A stretch of DNA of 64,000 nucleotides from JAGTVG01 sp963820995 (GCA_963820995.1 CAWGCL010000001.1:190546-254545), one strand, 5' to 3'. Numbered from the stretch's first letter, positions 49,098 to 59,272 are shown. A program made the numbers and translations. Notes: generated from the sequence alone by a model not told the origin.

Positions 49098-49955
49098 TTA
49101 TATCCGGTCTAATACGAGTTGTATAAGTTTATCAACGGATACATTATAGTTTTTGGAAAAGCTTTTCCTGACTCTATTAGCAATAATGGCATTCAAACAT
49201 AAAACTTCATGCCCTAACATGTTCCCCAATCCATAATATGCAGAGGCTTCCATTTCGAAATTAGTAAGCCAGAAATCATTTAAATGAAAGTGGATCAATT
49301 CGTTAAGGAAAGAAGGGTGCCTTGGCTTTATACGTATCTCCCTTCCTTGCGGGGCATAAAACCCGGGCGCGCTTAAGGTATTCCCAGATGGCATATCCCA
49401 GGCTATCTTTTTCTTCAAATTCTCCGAACATTTACAACAATACGGCATAAAATTAAGATCCAGCGTCTCTTTTAATGCCTTACTTACTTCAACACCGGTT
49501 TTATCCTGTGGAAAATTATAATATGCGAAAAGATTGTCCAGCCCAATTGCGTAATCTGAAACAAGGTGTGTTCCTAACCGAATATCGGCCTGAATACTTC
49601 CTGAGGTTCCAATTTTAATAATAGTTAATTTCTTTTTCTTCTTTTTGATTTCCCGTGATTTCAGATCAATATTGAAAAGAGCATCCAGTTCTGTTAACAA
49701 TATTTCGATATTATCAGTACCCATTCCCGTGCTTAATACTGTAAGTCTTTTTCCCTTATATAATCCAGTATGAGTAATGAACTCTCTTTTATTCATCTCA
49801 AAATCCAGTGAATCAAAAAATTTGCTGACACGGTATACACGACCCGGATCTCCTACGGCAATAATCTTGTCGGATATATCTCCTGCTTTCAGGTTTAGGT
49901 GGTAAACACTCCCATCTGGATTGATAATAAGTTCTGATTCTGCGATTTTGCTCAT
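49098..49955 (-). CDS. Nucleoside phosphorylase (uridine phosphorylase-like)
   Basis: Nucleoside phosphorylase I family, about 285 residues from MSKIAESELI (49955; two further codons to an upstream Met are possible). Landmarks: AVGDPGRVYRVSKFF (phosphate site), VLSTGMGTDNIEILLTEL, IIKIGTSGSIQADI, DLNFMPYCC and the ribose-binding NFEMEASAYYGL. Uridine phosphorylase-like by overall motif order; the base specificity is uncertain. 29 bases from the acetyltransferase stop-start boundary, same strand. Confidence 0.87.
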   Translation of the reverse strand: MSKIAESELIINPDGSVYHLNLKAGDISDKIIAVGDPGRVYRVSKFFDSLDFEMNKREFITHTGLYKGKRLTVLSTGMGTDNIEILLTELDALFNIDLKSREIKKKKKKLTIIKIGTSGSIQADIRLGTHLVSDYAIGLDNLFAYYNFPQDKTGVEVSKALKETLDLNFMPYCCKCSENLKKKIAWDMPSGNTLSAPGFYAPQGREIRIKPRHPSFLNELIHFHLNDFWLTNFEMEASAYYGLGNMLGHEVLCLNAIIANRVRKSFSKNYNVSVDKLIQLVLDRI

Positions 49956-49983
49956 ATTAAACAATTACGTAAAGATCCAATAA

Positions 49984-50622
49984 CTAAACATTTACTGGTT
50001 TTGCTGGATTTCCAAATACCGTAATATTATTATCAACATTTTCAACGACTACTGATCCGGCCCCAATTCTTGCCTTCTTACCTATACTTATACCTGGTAC
50101 GACAATAGCTCCTGCCCCAATAAAAACCTCATCCTGGATCTTTACACCGGCTCCTATAACTGTTCCTGCTCCAATCTGAACAAACTGACCAATATTTACA
50201 TCATATCCAATAATTACGCCTGCATGTATGAGATTGTGGCTTCCTATTTCACAATTGGCTCCTAAAACTGATCCATCATCAATAAAATTGCCATGAGAAA
50301 TCTCAGTGGATTTCGAAAGGCTGGCATTCTTATGAATGGCATTGACGGGCATAACTTTTCTACGCTCCTTAAGCATTTTCACAATACCTTTTCTTTCGCT
50401 ATTATCATCTGTGGCAACGAAGGCTTCACATTTTTGACCAATATATTTCAGATATCCGTCATCCTCAGTATTCCCAAGCACTATAACTTCATCGATTTCT
50501 TTTCCCTGAAATTCATCACGATCATCTAAAAAACCAAAGACCATCAAATCATGACTTCTGAAAATCTCATAAGCAGCCATGCCAATTCCACTGGCACCAA
50601 AAATAATCACAGGTTTTTCCAT
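49984..50622 (-). CDS. NeuD-like sugar O-/N-acetyltransferase (hexapeptide repeat)
   Basis: Acetyltransferase of the sialic-acid O-acetyltransferase NeuD type, 212 residues. N-terminal Rossmann-like part (IFGASGIGMAAYEIFRSHD, FLDDRDEFQGKEID) and a C-terminal left-handed beta-helix with [LIV]GxxxxI repeats (VLGANCEIGSHNLIHAGVIIGYDVNIG), ending GNPAKPVNV. The His of NLIHAGVIIG is the likely catalytic base. Probably decorates a surface sugar, like other NeuD relatives; the substrate cannot be read. Confidence 0.85.
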   Translation of the reverse strand: MEKPVIIFGASGIGMAAYEIFRSHDLMVFGFLDDRDEFQGKEIDEVIVLGNTEDDGYLKYIGQKCEAFVATDDNSERKGIVKMLKERRKVMPVNAIHKNASLSKSTEISHGNFIDDGSVLGANCEIGSHNLIHAGVIIGYDVNIGQFVQIGAGTVIGAGVKIQDEVFIGAGAIVVPGISIGKKARIGAGSVVVENVDNNITVFGNPAKPVNV

Positions 50623-50681
50623 AACTAAGAGGTAAAAATCAAATTTACATTAATAAATATTCTACCCAAAATATCAACTAT

Positions 50682-51932
50682 TTATTGTTGCTTATACCTG
50701 AAAATTCGAGTAACATAATGATTATCATATAGTATCCAGAAAGTAAAAAATCCAATATAGCTGATCTTATACCTTTCAAGGGTCCCGAAGTTCGGAGTTG
50801 TATAGGCAATCAAAATAGCAAGGATGACAATGTAAAAAGCCATGGATAACTTCCAAGGAGATATTAAAGTGATTCCCTTTTTGAGAATGCTTCCTAACTT
50901 CCCTATAAATAACAGCAGGAGGATAAAATTTAGGATTCCGGTTGCTATGGCGAATATGTTGACGCCTTGCCAGGGTAAAGGCATAAAAAGACCGCCAAAG
51001 AGGGACAGAGGCAGGTTAATTATAAATTTTAATAATGGACTTTCAATTTCAACAAACTGAATCGATTTCCCTGTTCCGGACATCTGCTTCATTAATTCAT
51101 GGTTTTCCTGGATCACAATCATTATTCTTCCTGGTTGAAAATTTGGGTGGCTTAACATAAGAACAATCAATACAATTATTACTCCAAGAAAAAGAAGGTA
51201 AAGATTACCGGATCTTCTTGAATTCGGCAAAACAGTTCTATAGAATAATGCCGGGAAGAAACACAAAGCAAGAACAGCTACATAATGATATTTTATGCTC
51301 CATAGAACATATAGTAATACTACTCCCAGAAGGAACTGCAAGAAACTTAGTTTTCTGGTTTGAATGTAAATAATGAAAAAAGCCATAATTACAGAAAGGC
51401 AACACCAAGCAATGGATTCTTTTAAAATACCAGATGACCAGAAGACAAAAGTTGGAAAATAAAGAAAAGATATGATTGCAGGAATTTTTGCCATCGGATC
51501 AAATCGAATAATCGTATTGGTCAGGAACCATGAACCTATAAAACTAAGCAATGAAAAATAGATGCCGGTAAGCCAGTAACTTCCTGATGTTAGTATATAA
51601 AAAACAGATACGATCTTTATAAAAAAAGCAGATCTGGGTTCTCTTAATATTGGGAAGAGTTCTAAAACCGCATCATCAGGTTTTCCAATTAATGATACTA
51701 AATCCAGAAATGTTCTACCCCCTGATTGAGTTAAATAATTAGCCACTTCATGATAAACCAATGTATCACCCGATGCGTAGTAGTAAAAATATACCACACC
51801 CAGTAATACACCAGAAAGCAGTTTTGCCGGTAATGCGATTAAAAAATGAATTTTTATTGGTGAATCGGAAGCATTTCGGTAAGCGATTGCGACAACCGTA
51901 ACAAGCAAAATAATATTTACAACTAGAATCAA
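50682..51932 (-). CDS. Polytopic membrane protein, EpsG/O-antigen polymerase-like
   Basis: A 416-residue protein with about 10-11 hydrophobic helices (for example MILVVNIILLVTVVAIAY, GVLLGVVYFYYYASGD, FIGSWFLTNTIIRF, FLQFLLGVVLLYVLWSI, LYLLFLGVIIVLIVLML). The YYYASGDTLVYHEVANYL loop and the small soluble loops resemble envelope polysaccharide polymerases and glycosyltransferase-like EpsG proteins, but no diagnostic motif is present. It starts 6 bases after the DUF2851 stop. Confidence 0.6.
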   Translation of the reverse strand: MILVVNIILLVTVVAIAYRNASDSPIKIHFLIALPAKLLSGVLLGVVYFYYYASGDTLVYHEVANYLTQSGGRTFLDLVSLIGKPDDAVLELFPILREPRSAFFIKIVSVFYILTSGSYWLTGIYFSLLSFIGSWFLTNTIIRFDPMAKIPAIISFLYFPTFVFWSSGILKESIAWCCLSVIMAFFIIYIQTRKLSFLQFLLGVVLLYVLWSIKYHYVAVLALCFFPALFYRTVLPNSRRSGNLYLLFLGVIIVLIVLMLSHPNFQPGRIMIVIQENHELMKQMSGTGKSIQFVEIESPLLKFIINLPLSLFGGLFMPLPWQGVNIFAIATGILNFILLLLFIGKLGSILKKGITLISPWKLSMAFYIVILAILIAYTTPNFGTLERYKISYIGFFTFWILYDNHYVTRIFRYKQQ

Positions 51933-51938
51933 TATTAC

Positions 51939-53226
51939 TTAAGGATTATTTAAAAGGATATCTGTTCCGATGTTACAATTTAGGCACTTTTTTTTATTAC
52001 AATAAGAATTTGATAATTCAATTAGTCCCTGGGACTCGAAAGAACTTACGGGTTGAATTCCAATTTTTGTCCAATTACGTATAATGTGGTTGTTTTCAGG
52101 GGGAATCGATTCCAGGATTTTATTGGCTTTCAATAAATAATTTAGATTTTTCAAATTCCTGGCACAGGCAGAAAGAATAGGTACATATGTATTTATCAGT
52201 ACATTATGAATGCTGTCCTTTCCGATTCCAGATAATTTTTGTTTGGACCGCTTTCCAAAATCATAGTGATGCTGCCAATATGAACTTTGTTTGATTTTAA
52301 AAAGGTTAATTATTTCCTTTGCCGAATCTGATCCAATTATCGTTGAAAAGATCTTGTCCATTTTACCCAGAAGTTTGGCTAGCTGCGCTATACGTATTGT
52401 AGGAAAATTCTGAGGCCTTAATCGTAGAAATCGCCATTGGTACCTTTTAAGGAAGTTCAAATTCAATGAATATTTATATTGGAGGAATAAATATTCATCT
52501 CTAAGTTTTTGAGAATAGGCATCATATACTTTGTCTAGAAAGCCGGCCATCCCGAATAACAAAGCTTCTGTCTGCAACCTGTCTCCCCTGTGCCTCGATA
52601 AGATAGAGAAAGGAAGTAGCTTTGGACAGTAGGAACATATTATCCTGGTTAACCTTAAAGCCAAAATTTCTGAGAAGCACGCGATACGAAGTCTCCTCCC
52701 AATCTTTTCCTGTTTCAAGAAAGATCTTGTTGACATCATATGCCTTCCCATCCAGGCGTTCTGTCATTGCTTTGTCGATCATAGAGAGAATAGAAATGTT
52801 TTTAACATTTGAAAGGTAAGCGTGACAAGGGTAACCTGATCTTGGGTAAATAAGGCATGTATACTTTTCCAGTATAGCTGGATTTACTTTGTCATACAAT
52901 TCAAGTGTAGGGATGGGGGAGTTATCATTCCTGCATACTTCAAGATCATTCTCCCATACTACATGTAGGATTACCTTATTATAATCAGGATTGGAAGAAT
53001 GATCATGGGCATACCAATGGGAAGATTTAACATGAATCTCCACACTTCCAGCCCATTCCATATCACCTATCCTGATCTTTGATTCCATAAAATCGGGCCC
53101 TGCATGAATATTCAAATATCCCGGGTGTTTTATCACAATACTCTCTCCAGTGGTAGTTGTTAATTGGGCAATATTAAAGTAGGAATGTTGCCATAGAAAT
53201 GACACAAAATTTTCATCAAAGAACAT
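51939..53226 (-). CDS. DUF2851 family protein, frameshifted at 52614
   Basis: About 420 residues when joined. The first frame (53226 leftward) gives FVSFLWQHSYFNIAQL, HPGYLNIHAGPDFMESKIRIG and VEIHVKSSHWYAHDHSSNPDYN, the DUF2851 N-terminal domain; the second gives ILSRHRGDRLQTEALLFGMAGFLDK, RLRPQNFPTIRIAQLAKLL and a C-terminal four-Cys cluster CNKKKCLNCNIG that could bind zinc. The link is ACTTCC on the minus strand (plus AA 52614-52615): one T too many. Conserved in Bacteroidota, unknown role. Confidence 0.85.
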
Positions 53227-53268
53227 AGCTGGTTTTTTATATAAAGATAGCAGGCTTATGGAAAAAAA

Positions 53269-54081
53269 TCAATAATATTTATCCAACAATGCTTCCATTT
53301 CAGATTGTATTTCGAGGCTTTTACCCCGGGCTGCCTGATCGAAATCTGCACCATCTGAAGCATAGATTATGCTACGGGAAACATTTACGATCAACCCCAC
53401 AGTTTTGTTGATGCCAAATCTAGTAACTTCATCAAGATTCCCTCCCTGTGCTCCTACTCCGGGTATCAACAGGAAATTATCCGGTACTATTTTTCGAATA
53501 CTGGTTAATGAAGAAGCCTTTGTTGCTCCAACCACATACATGATCTGGTCGCTATTTCCCCATGCGCTTGAAATATCCAAAACCTCCTCATATACATAAC
53601 CCCGTTCTGTTTTTAAGGTCTGAAAATCCTGGCTCCCTTTATTTGATGTTAAAGCTAAAAGTATAGCCCACTTACCAGGATATTTCATGTAGGGATCTAC
53701 TGAATCCTTTCCCATATACGGACTTAAAGTAACTGCATCAAAATTATAAAATTCGAAAAACTCTGATGCGTACATATTGCTGGTGTTTCCTATATCTCCT
53801 CTTTTAGCATCGGCAATCAGGAAGATGTTTTCCGGGACATAATCGACGGTTTTCTGCATACTCTCGAGTCCTGCAGGCCCCAGGGTTTCATAGAAGGCAA
53901 GGTTTAGTTTATAGGAAATGCATAGATCATGGGTAGAATCAATGATCCGTCTATTAAATTCAAAAACCGGATCCTCAGAATTCTTAAGTTCTCTTGGTAT
54001 TTTATTTATATCCGTATCAAGTCCCACACACAGGTAGGATCGCTTTATTTTGATCTGCTCAAAAATGTCTTGTTTTGTCAT
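53269..54081 (-). CDS. pyrF: Orotidine 5'-phosphate decarboxylase (type 2)
   Basis: Last step of UMP synthesis. It has 270 residues, the longer PyrF type 2. The catalytic Lys-Asp network is in LIADAKRGDIGNTS; CVGLDTDINKIP and SPYMGKDSVDPYM bind the ligand, and IPGVGAQGG holds the phosphate. It lies 4 bases after the lolA stop, so it is the third gene of ftsK-lolA-pyrF. Confidence 0.96.
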   Translation of the reverse strand: MTKQDIFEQIKIKRSYLCVGLDTDINKIPRELKNSEDPVFEFNRRIIDSTHDLCISYKLNLAFYETLGPAGLESMQKTVDYVPENIFLIADAKRGDIGNTSNMYASEFFEFYNFDAVTLSPYMGKDSVDPYMKYPGKWAILLALTSNKGSQDFQTLKTERGYVYEEVLDISSAWGNSDQIMYVVGATKASSLTSIRKIVPDNFLLIPGVGAQGGNLDEVTRFGINKTVGLIVNVSRSIIYASDGADFDQAARGKSLEIQSEMEALLDKYY

Positions 54082-54085
54082 TTAA

Positions 54086-54730
54086 TCAGCGGAGGTCAAT
54101 TTCTGTAATACCCGGATATTTCGAGGAGTCAAAGACAAATTCTTCATCTTTGGCGTTATAGTTGCCATCAAATTTGGCAATGGAATAAAGATATGTATTC
54201 CCTGTTTTGTCAAATAATTTCCATCTGAAAAGAGAATTATCGTTTTTCTGTATCCAAAGTCTAACCTTAAAAAATGGTTTGTCCTGGTCATCCGGAATCA
54301 GATCGATTACATTATATTCGGTATTTGATAATATTTCTTCTTCAAGGAATACATATTTATATCCTTTTTTATAAGCCAAAAATATATTAGAAGGAGTCAT
54401 TTCTTCATCTTCCGGGAAGTAATAGTCAATATTTACTTCATTAACATCTTTTAAATAAGTCCACATTGTTTCCCCATCATTATAGACTTCCTGCTCACCG
54501 AGGTCCAACTTGAATTTATCACCTTTTACAATTATATCACCTGAAAATTCTTCATGAATATTCTCCATTTCATTTTCAAGAGTATATGAAAAGCTGGCAT
54601 AAAAGGATGGCATATTTTTATACTTATCGCTCATAGCATCAAGTATTTCCAAAGCCTTCTCGTCATATTGTCCATATGAAAGGCTGAAAGGGCCTAAAAA
54701 GCCAATTAAGATCAATAATTTCTTATTCAT
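54086..54730 (-). CDS. lolA: LolA-like outer-membrane lipoprotein carrier
   Basis: Periplasmic chaperone that brings lipoproteins to the outer membrane. It has 214 residues with a signal peptide (MNKKLLILIGFLGPFSLSYGQ) and the LolA/LolB half-barrel: MSDKYKNMPSFYASFSYTLENEM, GDIIVKGDKFKLDL, TMWTYLKDVNEVNI, KVRLWIQKND. The gene lies directly after ftsK, the usual Bacteroidota arrangement. Confidence 0.9.
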   Translation of the reverse strand: MNKKLLILIGFLGPFSLSYGQYDEKALEILDAMSDKYKNMPSFYASFSYTLENEMENIHEEFSGDIIVKGDKFKLDLGEQEVYNDGETMWTYLKDVNEVNIDYYFPEDEEMTPSNIFLAYKKGYKYVFLEEEILSNTEYNVIDLIPDDQDKPFFKVRLWIQKNDNSLFRWKLFDKTGNTYLYSIAKFDGNYNAKDEEFVFDSSKYPGITEIDLR

Positions 54731-54739
54731 TATATTTAT

Positions 54740-57196
54740 CTAATTATTATTCTCATCTAAATCCCGCAATTTTTGTTCCAAAGCATATTCATCGGAAACT
54801 AATACTTCACGGGCTTTGGATCCTTCAAAGGGTCCTACTATACCGGCTGCCTCCAGTTGATCTATCAGTCTACCGGCCCGGTTATATCCCAATTTCAATT
54901 TTCTTTGTATCAACGACGTGCTACCCTGCTGATGCAATACGATTAATCGGGCTGCATCTTCAAAAAGTGCATCCCTGTCAGTCAGATCAACATCACCGAT
55001 CTCTCCACTTTCATCCCCTTCGTATTCAGGTAACAGATAAGCTGAAGGATATCCTCTTTGGGATCCCACAAAATCACATATCCTCTCCACTTCTTTAGTA
55101 TCAATAAAAGGACTTTGCAGCCTAAGAATATCTGAATTAATAGACAATAACATGTCTCCCATACCAACCAGCTGATCTGCACCTCCAGTATCCAGTATTA
55201 TCCTGGAATCCATCTTTGAGACCACCTTATAAGATATCCTGGCAGGGAAATTCACCTTTATAGTACCTGTAATTACTTTTACATCAGGCCGTTGAGTTGC
55301 CAGAACAAGGTGTATGCCTATTGCCCTAGCCAATTGAGCCAACCTTGCTATGGGTGTTTCTATTTCTTTACCAGCAGTCATCATTAAATCGGCCAATTCA
55401 TCAACCACCACAACTATATAAGGCAGATATCGATGTCCATTTTGAGGATTTAATTTTCGTCTGACGAATTTATCATTATACTCTTTTAAATTTCGGCACT
55501 GGGCCTCCTTTAAGAGGTTGTACCTGGTATCCATTTCAATACATAAAGCATTCATTGTGTATACCACCTGCTTTGTATCTGTAATGATAGCCTCTTCACT
55601 TCCTGGCAATTCGGCAAGAAAATGTCTTTCTAATTTATTGTATAAGGTTAATTCAACCTTTTTCGGATCTACCAGAATAAATTTTAACTGTGATGGATGT
55701 TTTTTATAGATCAAAGAGGTTAAAATAACATTAATGCCCACTGATTTTCCCTGACCGGTGGCCCCGGCTACAAGTAAATGAGGCATTCTTGTTAGATCTG
55801 CAAGATATACTTCGTTAGAAATGGTTCTACCTAAAACGATTGGCAGATCATATTCCGTATTCTGGAACTTCTCTGTTGCAAATACATTTTTTGTAGTAAC
55901 CAGGGTTTTATTCTTATTTGGAACTTCAATACCAATTGTGCCTTTTCCAGGTATAGGTGCAATGATCCTTATTCCAAGCGCGGAAAGACTGAGGGCGATA
56001 TCATCTTCAAGATTTTTAATTTTGGAGATCTTAACGCCAGCGTCAGGAACAATTTCATATAGAGTAACTGTCGGTCCAATAGTCGCTTTTATGCTGGAAA
56101 TACCAATTTTAAAATTAATGAGTGTCTCAACAATCTTATCTTTGTTCTGCTCAAGCTCTTCCTTTGTCACTTGTCCGCCACGCACATCATAATCATTCAA
56201 AAGGTCCAGAGTGGGGTACTGATACGTCCCCAGGTCAAGAGTTGGATCATAATTCTCGAGCTTATCGATTGCCTTTTCCTTGTTGTCCTGCTCTTCAACA
56301 ATTAATTGAACGTCTGGTTCCATTTTTTCTGATCTTTCAGGCGGGAGAACCGGTTCCTTTTCTTCAGCATATTCATCAGACAAGGTTAATGTAAGGTCCT
56401 TATCATTCTCTATATCCAGCGACTTTAATCCAACATCATCATCATCATTTTCATCGGGCCGATTGTTCTCCTGGATTTCCTCCTGGGGCGAGGTGTATTC
56501 AGGGGGTTGATTTTCAGCAGACTCAAATGGCCTTATTTCATCATCTGTTTTGGAGAACCTTGTTTTCAACTTACCGAAACCGATCAATTCTGTTATATTA
56601 AAAAAGTAGATAATAAATACCAACAATGATAAAACGAGGAATAAATAAGTCCCCCAACCGATTAAGGCATGGAAAAGAAGGGCCAGTTCATGCCCGAAAC
56701 CTCCACTCAGGATATCTGAACCATCAAATGAATCAGATTTTATTGCAGTATATCCAAACAGTAAGCATAACCAGAATGTGAAAAACGCAACAAATTTAAA
56801 TGATTTATAAGCTGGAAGGAGGTCAATTTTTGAAACAAGCTTGAAACCAAAAATAAATAACAATGGCGGAATGAAAAAAGCAGATATTCCAAACCACGCA
56901 AATATGAAATAGTGAGCAGCTACTGCTCCAACTACACCTAGCCAGTTCTCCGCTTCAAGCCCAGAATTTTTAAGCCCGGTTGTCATCAGTGCCTCAACCA
57001 CACTTTGATCAGCTTTCCCTGTAAACAGGAAGGAAATGAAAGCTGTCAGAAGGAAAACTGATGTGGCGAAAAGAAAAAAACCAAGAGATAATTGGAATCT
57101 CCTGTCTTTTAAAAAACCAAAACCAAATTTGAATTTCCTTTCCCTGGTTTTATTTTTTCTTGGTGAATTTGATTTATAGGTATTTTTCGCTGCCAT
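54740..57196 (-). CDS. ftsK: DNA translocase FtsK
   Basis: Septum-located double-stranded DNA pump for chromosome dimer resolution. It has 818 residues: a basic N-terminus, four membrane helices (about 35-205), an acidic linker (about 215-320), then alpha/beta motor domains with Walker A VAGATGQGKSVGINV, Walker B YIVVVVDELADLMM and LVLATQRPDVKVITGTIK. The C-terminal gamma winged helix (DALFEDAARLIVLHQQGSTS and LIQRKLKLGYNRAGRLID) reads KOPS sites. A TAGTTTTG (minus strand, 57205-57212) just upstream is a possible -7 box. xerD lies 1.1 kb away. Confidence 0.97.
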   Translation of the reverse strand: MAAKNTYKSNSPRKNKTRERKFKFGFGFLKDRRFQLSLGFFLFATSVFLLTAFISFLFTGKADQSVVEALMTTGLKNSGLEAENWLGVVGAVAAHYFIFAWFGISAFFIPPLLFIFGFKLVSKIDLLPAYKSFKFVAFFTFWLCLLFGYTAIKSDSFDGSDILSGGFGHELALLFHALIGWGTYLFLVLSLLVFIIYFFNITELIGFGKLKTRFSKTDDEIRPFESAENQPPEYTSPQEEIQENNRPDENDDDDVGLKSLDIENDKDLTLTLSDEYAEEKEPVLPPERSEKMEPDVQLIVEEQDNKEKAIDKLENYDPTLDLGTYQYPTLDLLNDYDVRGGQVTKEELEQNKDKIVETLINFKIGISSIKATIGPTVTLYEIVPDAGVKISKIKNLEDDIALSLSALGIRIIAPIPGKGTIGIEVPNKNKTLVTTKNVFATEKFQNTEYDLPIVLGRTISNEVYLADLTRMPHLLVAGATGQGKSVGINVILTSLIYKKHPSQLKFILVDPKKVELTLYNKLERHFLAELPGSEEAIITDTKQVVYTMNALCIEMDTRYNLLKEAQCRNLKEYNDKFVRRKLNPQNGHRYLPYIVVVVDELADLMMTAGKEIETPIARLAQLARAIGIHLVLATQRPDVKVITGTIKVNFPARISYKVVSKMDSRIILDTGGADQLVGMGDMLLSINSDILRLQSPFIDTKEVERICDFVGSQRGYPSAYLLPEYEGDESGEIGDVDLTDRDALFEDAARLIVLHQQGSTSLIQRKLKLGYNRAGRLIDQLEAAGIVGPFEGSKAREVLVSDEYALEQKLRDLDENNN

Positions 57197-57204
57197 TTAG
57201 TTCA

Positions 57205-57212
57205 CAAAACTA
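57205..57212 (-). promoter_or_regulatory. Candidate -7 box for ftsK-lolA-pyrF
   Basis: CAAAACTA on the plus strand is TAGTTTTG on the minus strand, matching TAnnTTTG, 9 bases before the ftsK ATG. No -33 box at normal spacing, so weak. Confidence 0.3.
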
Positions 57213-57246
57213 CAAAATAATTGAAACTAAAAAATGATAAACAAAT

Positions 57247-58287
57247 CTAATCGAAATTCCTGTCTACTAGTGCTTTATTAATGCTTTTAATAAGAGCTGG
57301 TCCTTCATATATAAATCCAGTATATACCTGTATGAGAGTGGCGCCTGCTTCTATTTTCTCAATGGCATCCTTTGCATTCATGATTCCACCTACTCCGATA
57401 ATTGGGATATCCCTATTTAACCTCTCCTTTAAAAACCGAATTATCTCTGTCGACCTCTCACGCAAAGGTTGACCGCTTAAGCCTCCATTGTCAATTTTTT
57501 CTAGCTTCTTATAATCTGTTTTCAATCCTTCCCTGGATATGGTCGTGTTGGTAGCAACGATTCCATCCAGAGCCAGACTATTGATAGTGTCAACTATATC
57601 AATAAGGTGGTTGTCTGTTAGATCGGGAGCAATCTTTAGTAGGAGCGGTTTTTTATGAGGTTTTTTATTGATTTCTTCCTGAAGTACTTTTAGCAATTCC
57701 TGAAGTGGTTCCTTTGATTGTAAATCACGAAGGTCAGGGGTATTTGGTGAACTGATATTTACCACAAAATAATCGACATAATCGTACAATTCATTCAGGC
57801 AGTATAGATAATCCTGTGCGGCATTTTCATTTGGTGTTGTTTTATTTTTACCAATATTACCTCCAACAATGATCCTGGATTTTTTACTCTTCAATTTATG
57901 AATCGCCTTCTCAGTCCCCTTATTATTGAAGCCCATGCGGTTTATTAACGCCTGGTCTTCGATCAATCGAAACAGCCTTGGTTTGGGATTTCCCGGCTGA
58001 GCTTTTGGGGTTAAAGTTCCAATCTCAATAAAACCAAAACCGAAATCATTAAATATATCAATTAGATTAGCATCCTTATCGAAACCGGCTGCAAGGCCAA
58101 TTGGGTTTTTAAATTCAATTCCAAATACATTTCGAACCAGAGATGGATCATCAAAATTGAAAATCATATACCTGAGCAATTTTGTAATACCCAGAAAATA
58201 AAGGAGTTTTAATGCTTTTACTACAATGGAATGAACACTTTCAGGAGGGATAAGAAAAAGTATTGGCCGAATTAAATTTTTATACAC
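57247..58287 (-). CDS. pyrD: Dihydroorotate dehydrogenase (quinone), class 2
   Basis: Membrane-associated flavoenzyme, fourth step of pyrimidine synthesis, 346 residues. The N-terminal hydrophobic helix (YKNLIRPILFLIPPESVHSI) is the quinone-site extension of class 2. Core blocks: FKNPIGLAAGFDKDANLI, FGFIEIGTLTPKAQPGNPKPRLFR, VNISSPNTPDLR (Ser as catalytic base), KIAPDLTD, ATNTTISREG, GGLSGQPLRERSTEII, GVGGIMNAKDAIEKIEAGA. Same strand as xerD and ftsK. Confidence 0.97.
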   Translation of the reverse strand: MYKNLIRPILFLIPPESVHSIVVKALKLLYFLGITKLLRYMIFNFDDPSLVRNVFGIEFKNPIGLAAGFDKDANLIDIFNDFGFGFIEIGTLTPKAQPGNPKPRLFRLIEDQALINRMGFNNKGTEKAIHKLKSKKSRIIVGGNIGKNKTTPNENAAQDYLYCLNELYDYVDYFVVNISSPNTPDLRDLQSKEPLQELLKVLQEEINKKPHKKPLLLKIAPDLTDNHLIDIVDTINSLALDGIVATNTTISREGLKTDYKKLEKIDNGGLSGQPLRERSTEIIRFLKERLNRDIPIIGVGGIMNAKDAIEKIEAGATLIQVYTGFIYEGPALIKSINKALVDRNFD

Positions 58288-58346
58288 AACGATTTATTTA
58301 AATATCAAATTAATGCATGCAAAATAATACCCTGAAAATCATAAAT

Positions 58347-59247
58347 TTAACTTCTTGGATGAAATTCTTTTATTACCTGCTTCAAATAATCCCGGTCAAG
58401 ATGTGTATAGATTTCCGTTGTTGTTATAGATTCATGCCCCAGCATATCCTGAACAGCCCTTAGATCAGCTCCCCCTTCAATTAAATGGGTAGCAAATGAA
58501 TGCCGGAAAGTATGTGGGCTTATATTCTTTTTCAATCCCGACAGATCTGGCAAGCGATTTTATAATGGTAAAAATCATTACCCTCGTTAGCTTTTGTCCT
58601 CTTCGATTTAGAAAAAGGGTATTTTCATGACCAGTTTTAATATCTAAATGAACCCTGATCTCCTTGGAATAAATTTTTACATATTTCAATGCTTCCCTTC
58701 CAATTGGGACCAGTCTTTCTTTATTCCCCTTTCCAATTATCCTTAAAAACCCTATGTCAAAGTAAACATTATTCAGTTTCAGGTCCACTAATTCTGAAAC
58801 CCTGAGGCCGGAACTGTATAATGTTTCCAGCATAGCCCGGTTTCTCATTCCTTCATCAGTTGACAGGTCAATAGCGGCAAAAAGATCTTCTATTTCCTGG
58901 TAACTTAGGATATCGGGCAGTTTTCTGCCAAGCTTTGGCCCCTCGATCAACTGGGTAGGATCATGGATCATGATGTCTTCATACACCAGGTACTTATAAA
59001 ATGCTTTCAAGCCAGATAATATGCGAGCCTGTGAATAAGCAGTCATCCCCAGGCCATTAATATATTCCAGGAAATCCTGCAAATGCTTACTCGTAATCTC
59101 AATTGGCGATATATTAATATTGGAGATTTCTATAAACTGTTTTAGCTTTACTACATCATGCAAGTAGGCATCGATCGAATTTTCAGCGAGACTTCTTTCG
59201 AGCTTCATGTAATTTTGAAATTGTTTTATGTAGAAATCCCAACTCAT
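58347..59247 (-). CDS. xerD: Tyrosine recombinase XerD, frameshifted at 58528
   Basis: Site-specific recombinase that works with FtsK at dif. I start at MSWDFYIKQFQNYM (59247). The N-terminal SAM-like domain spans 1-95; the catalytic domain has SSGLRVSELVDL (Arg I), GKGNKERLVPIG (Lys), and, after a frame change at a T5 run on the plus strand (58528-58532), PHTFRHSFATHLIEGG (HxxR), LGHESITTTEIYTH (His/Trp position) and the nucleophile Tyr in IYTHLD. Joined length about 300 residues. One A too many in the minus-strand A5 explains the break. Confidence 0.92.
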
Positions 59248-59272
59248 ATAATACTCTAAAATAAGCATCAGG

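Noticed and set aside
2785..59247. Wholesale pseudogenisation, as in a host-restricted symbiont
   Set aside because: Breaks are single-base, mostly in homopolymers, and fall in essential genes, while coding outside the breaks is well conserved. Sequencing error is the simpler reading.
58347..59247. XerD as the integrase of a mobile element
   Set aside because: It has chromosomal XerD features, lies near ftsK and among housekeeping genes; no attachment repeats, phage genes or integration target tRNA are near.
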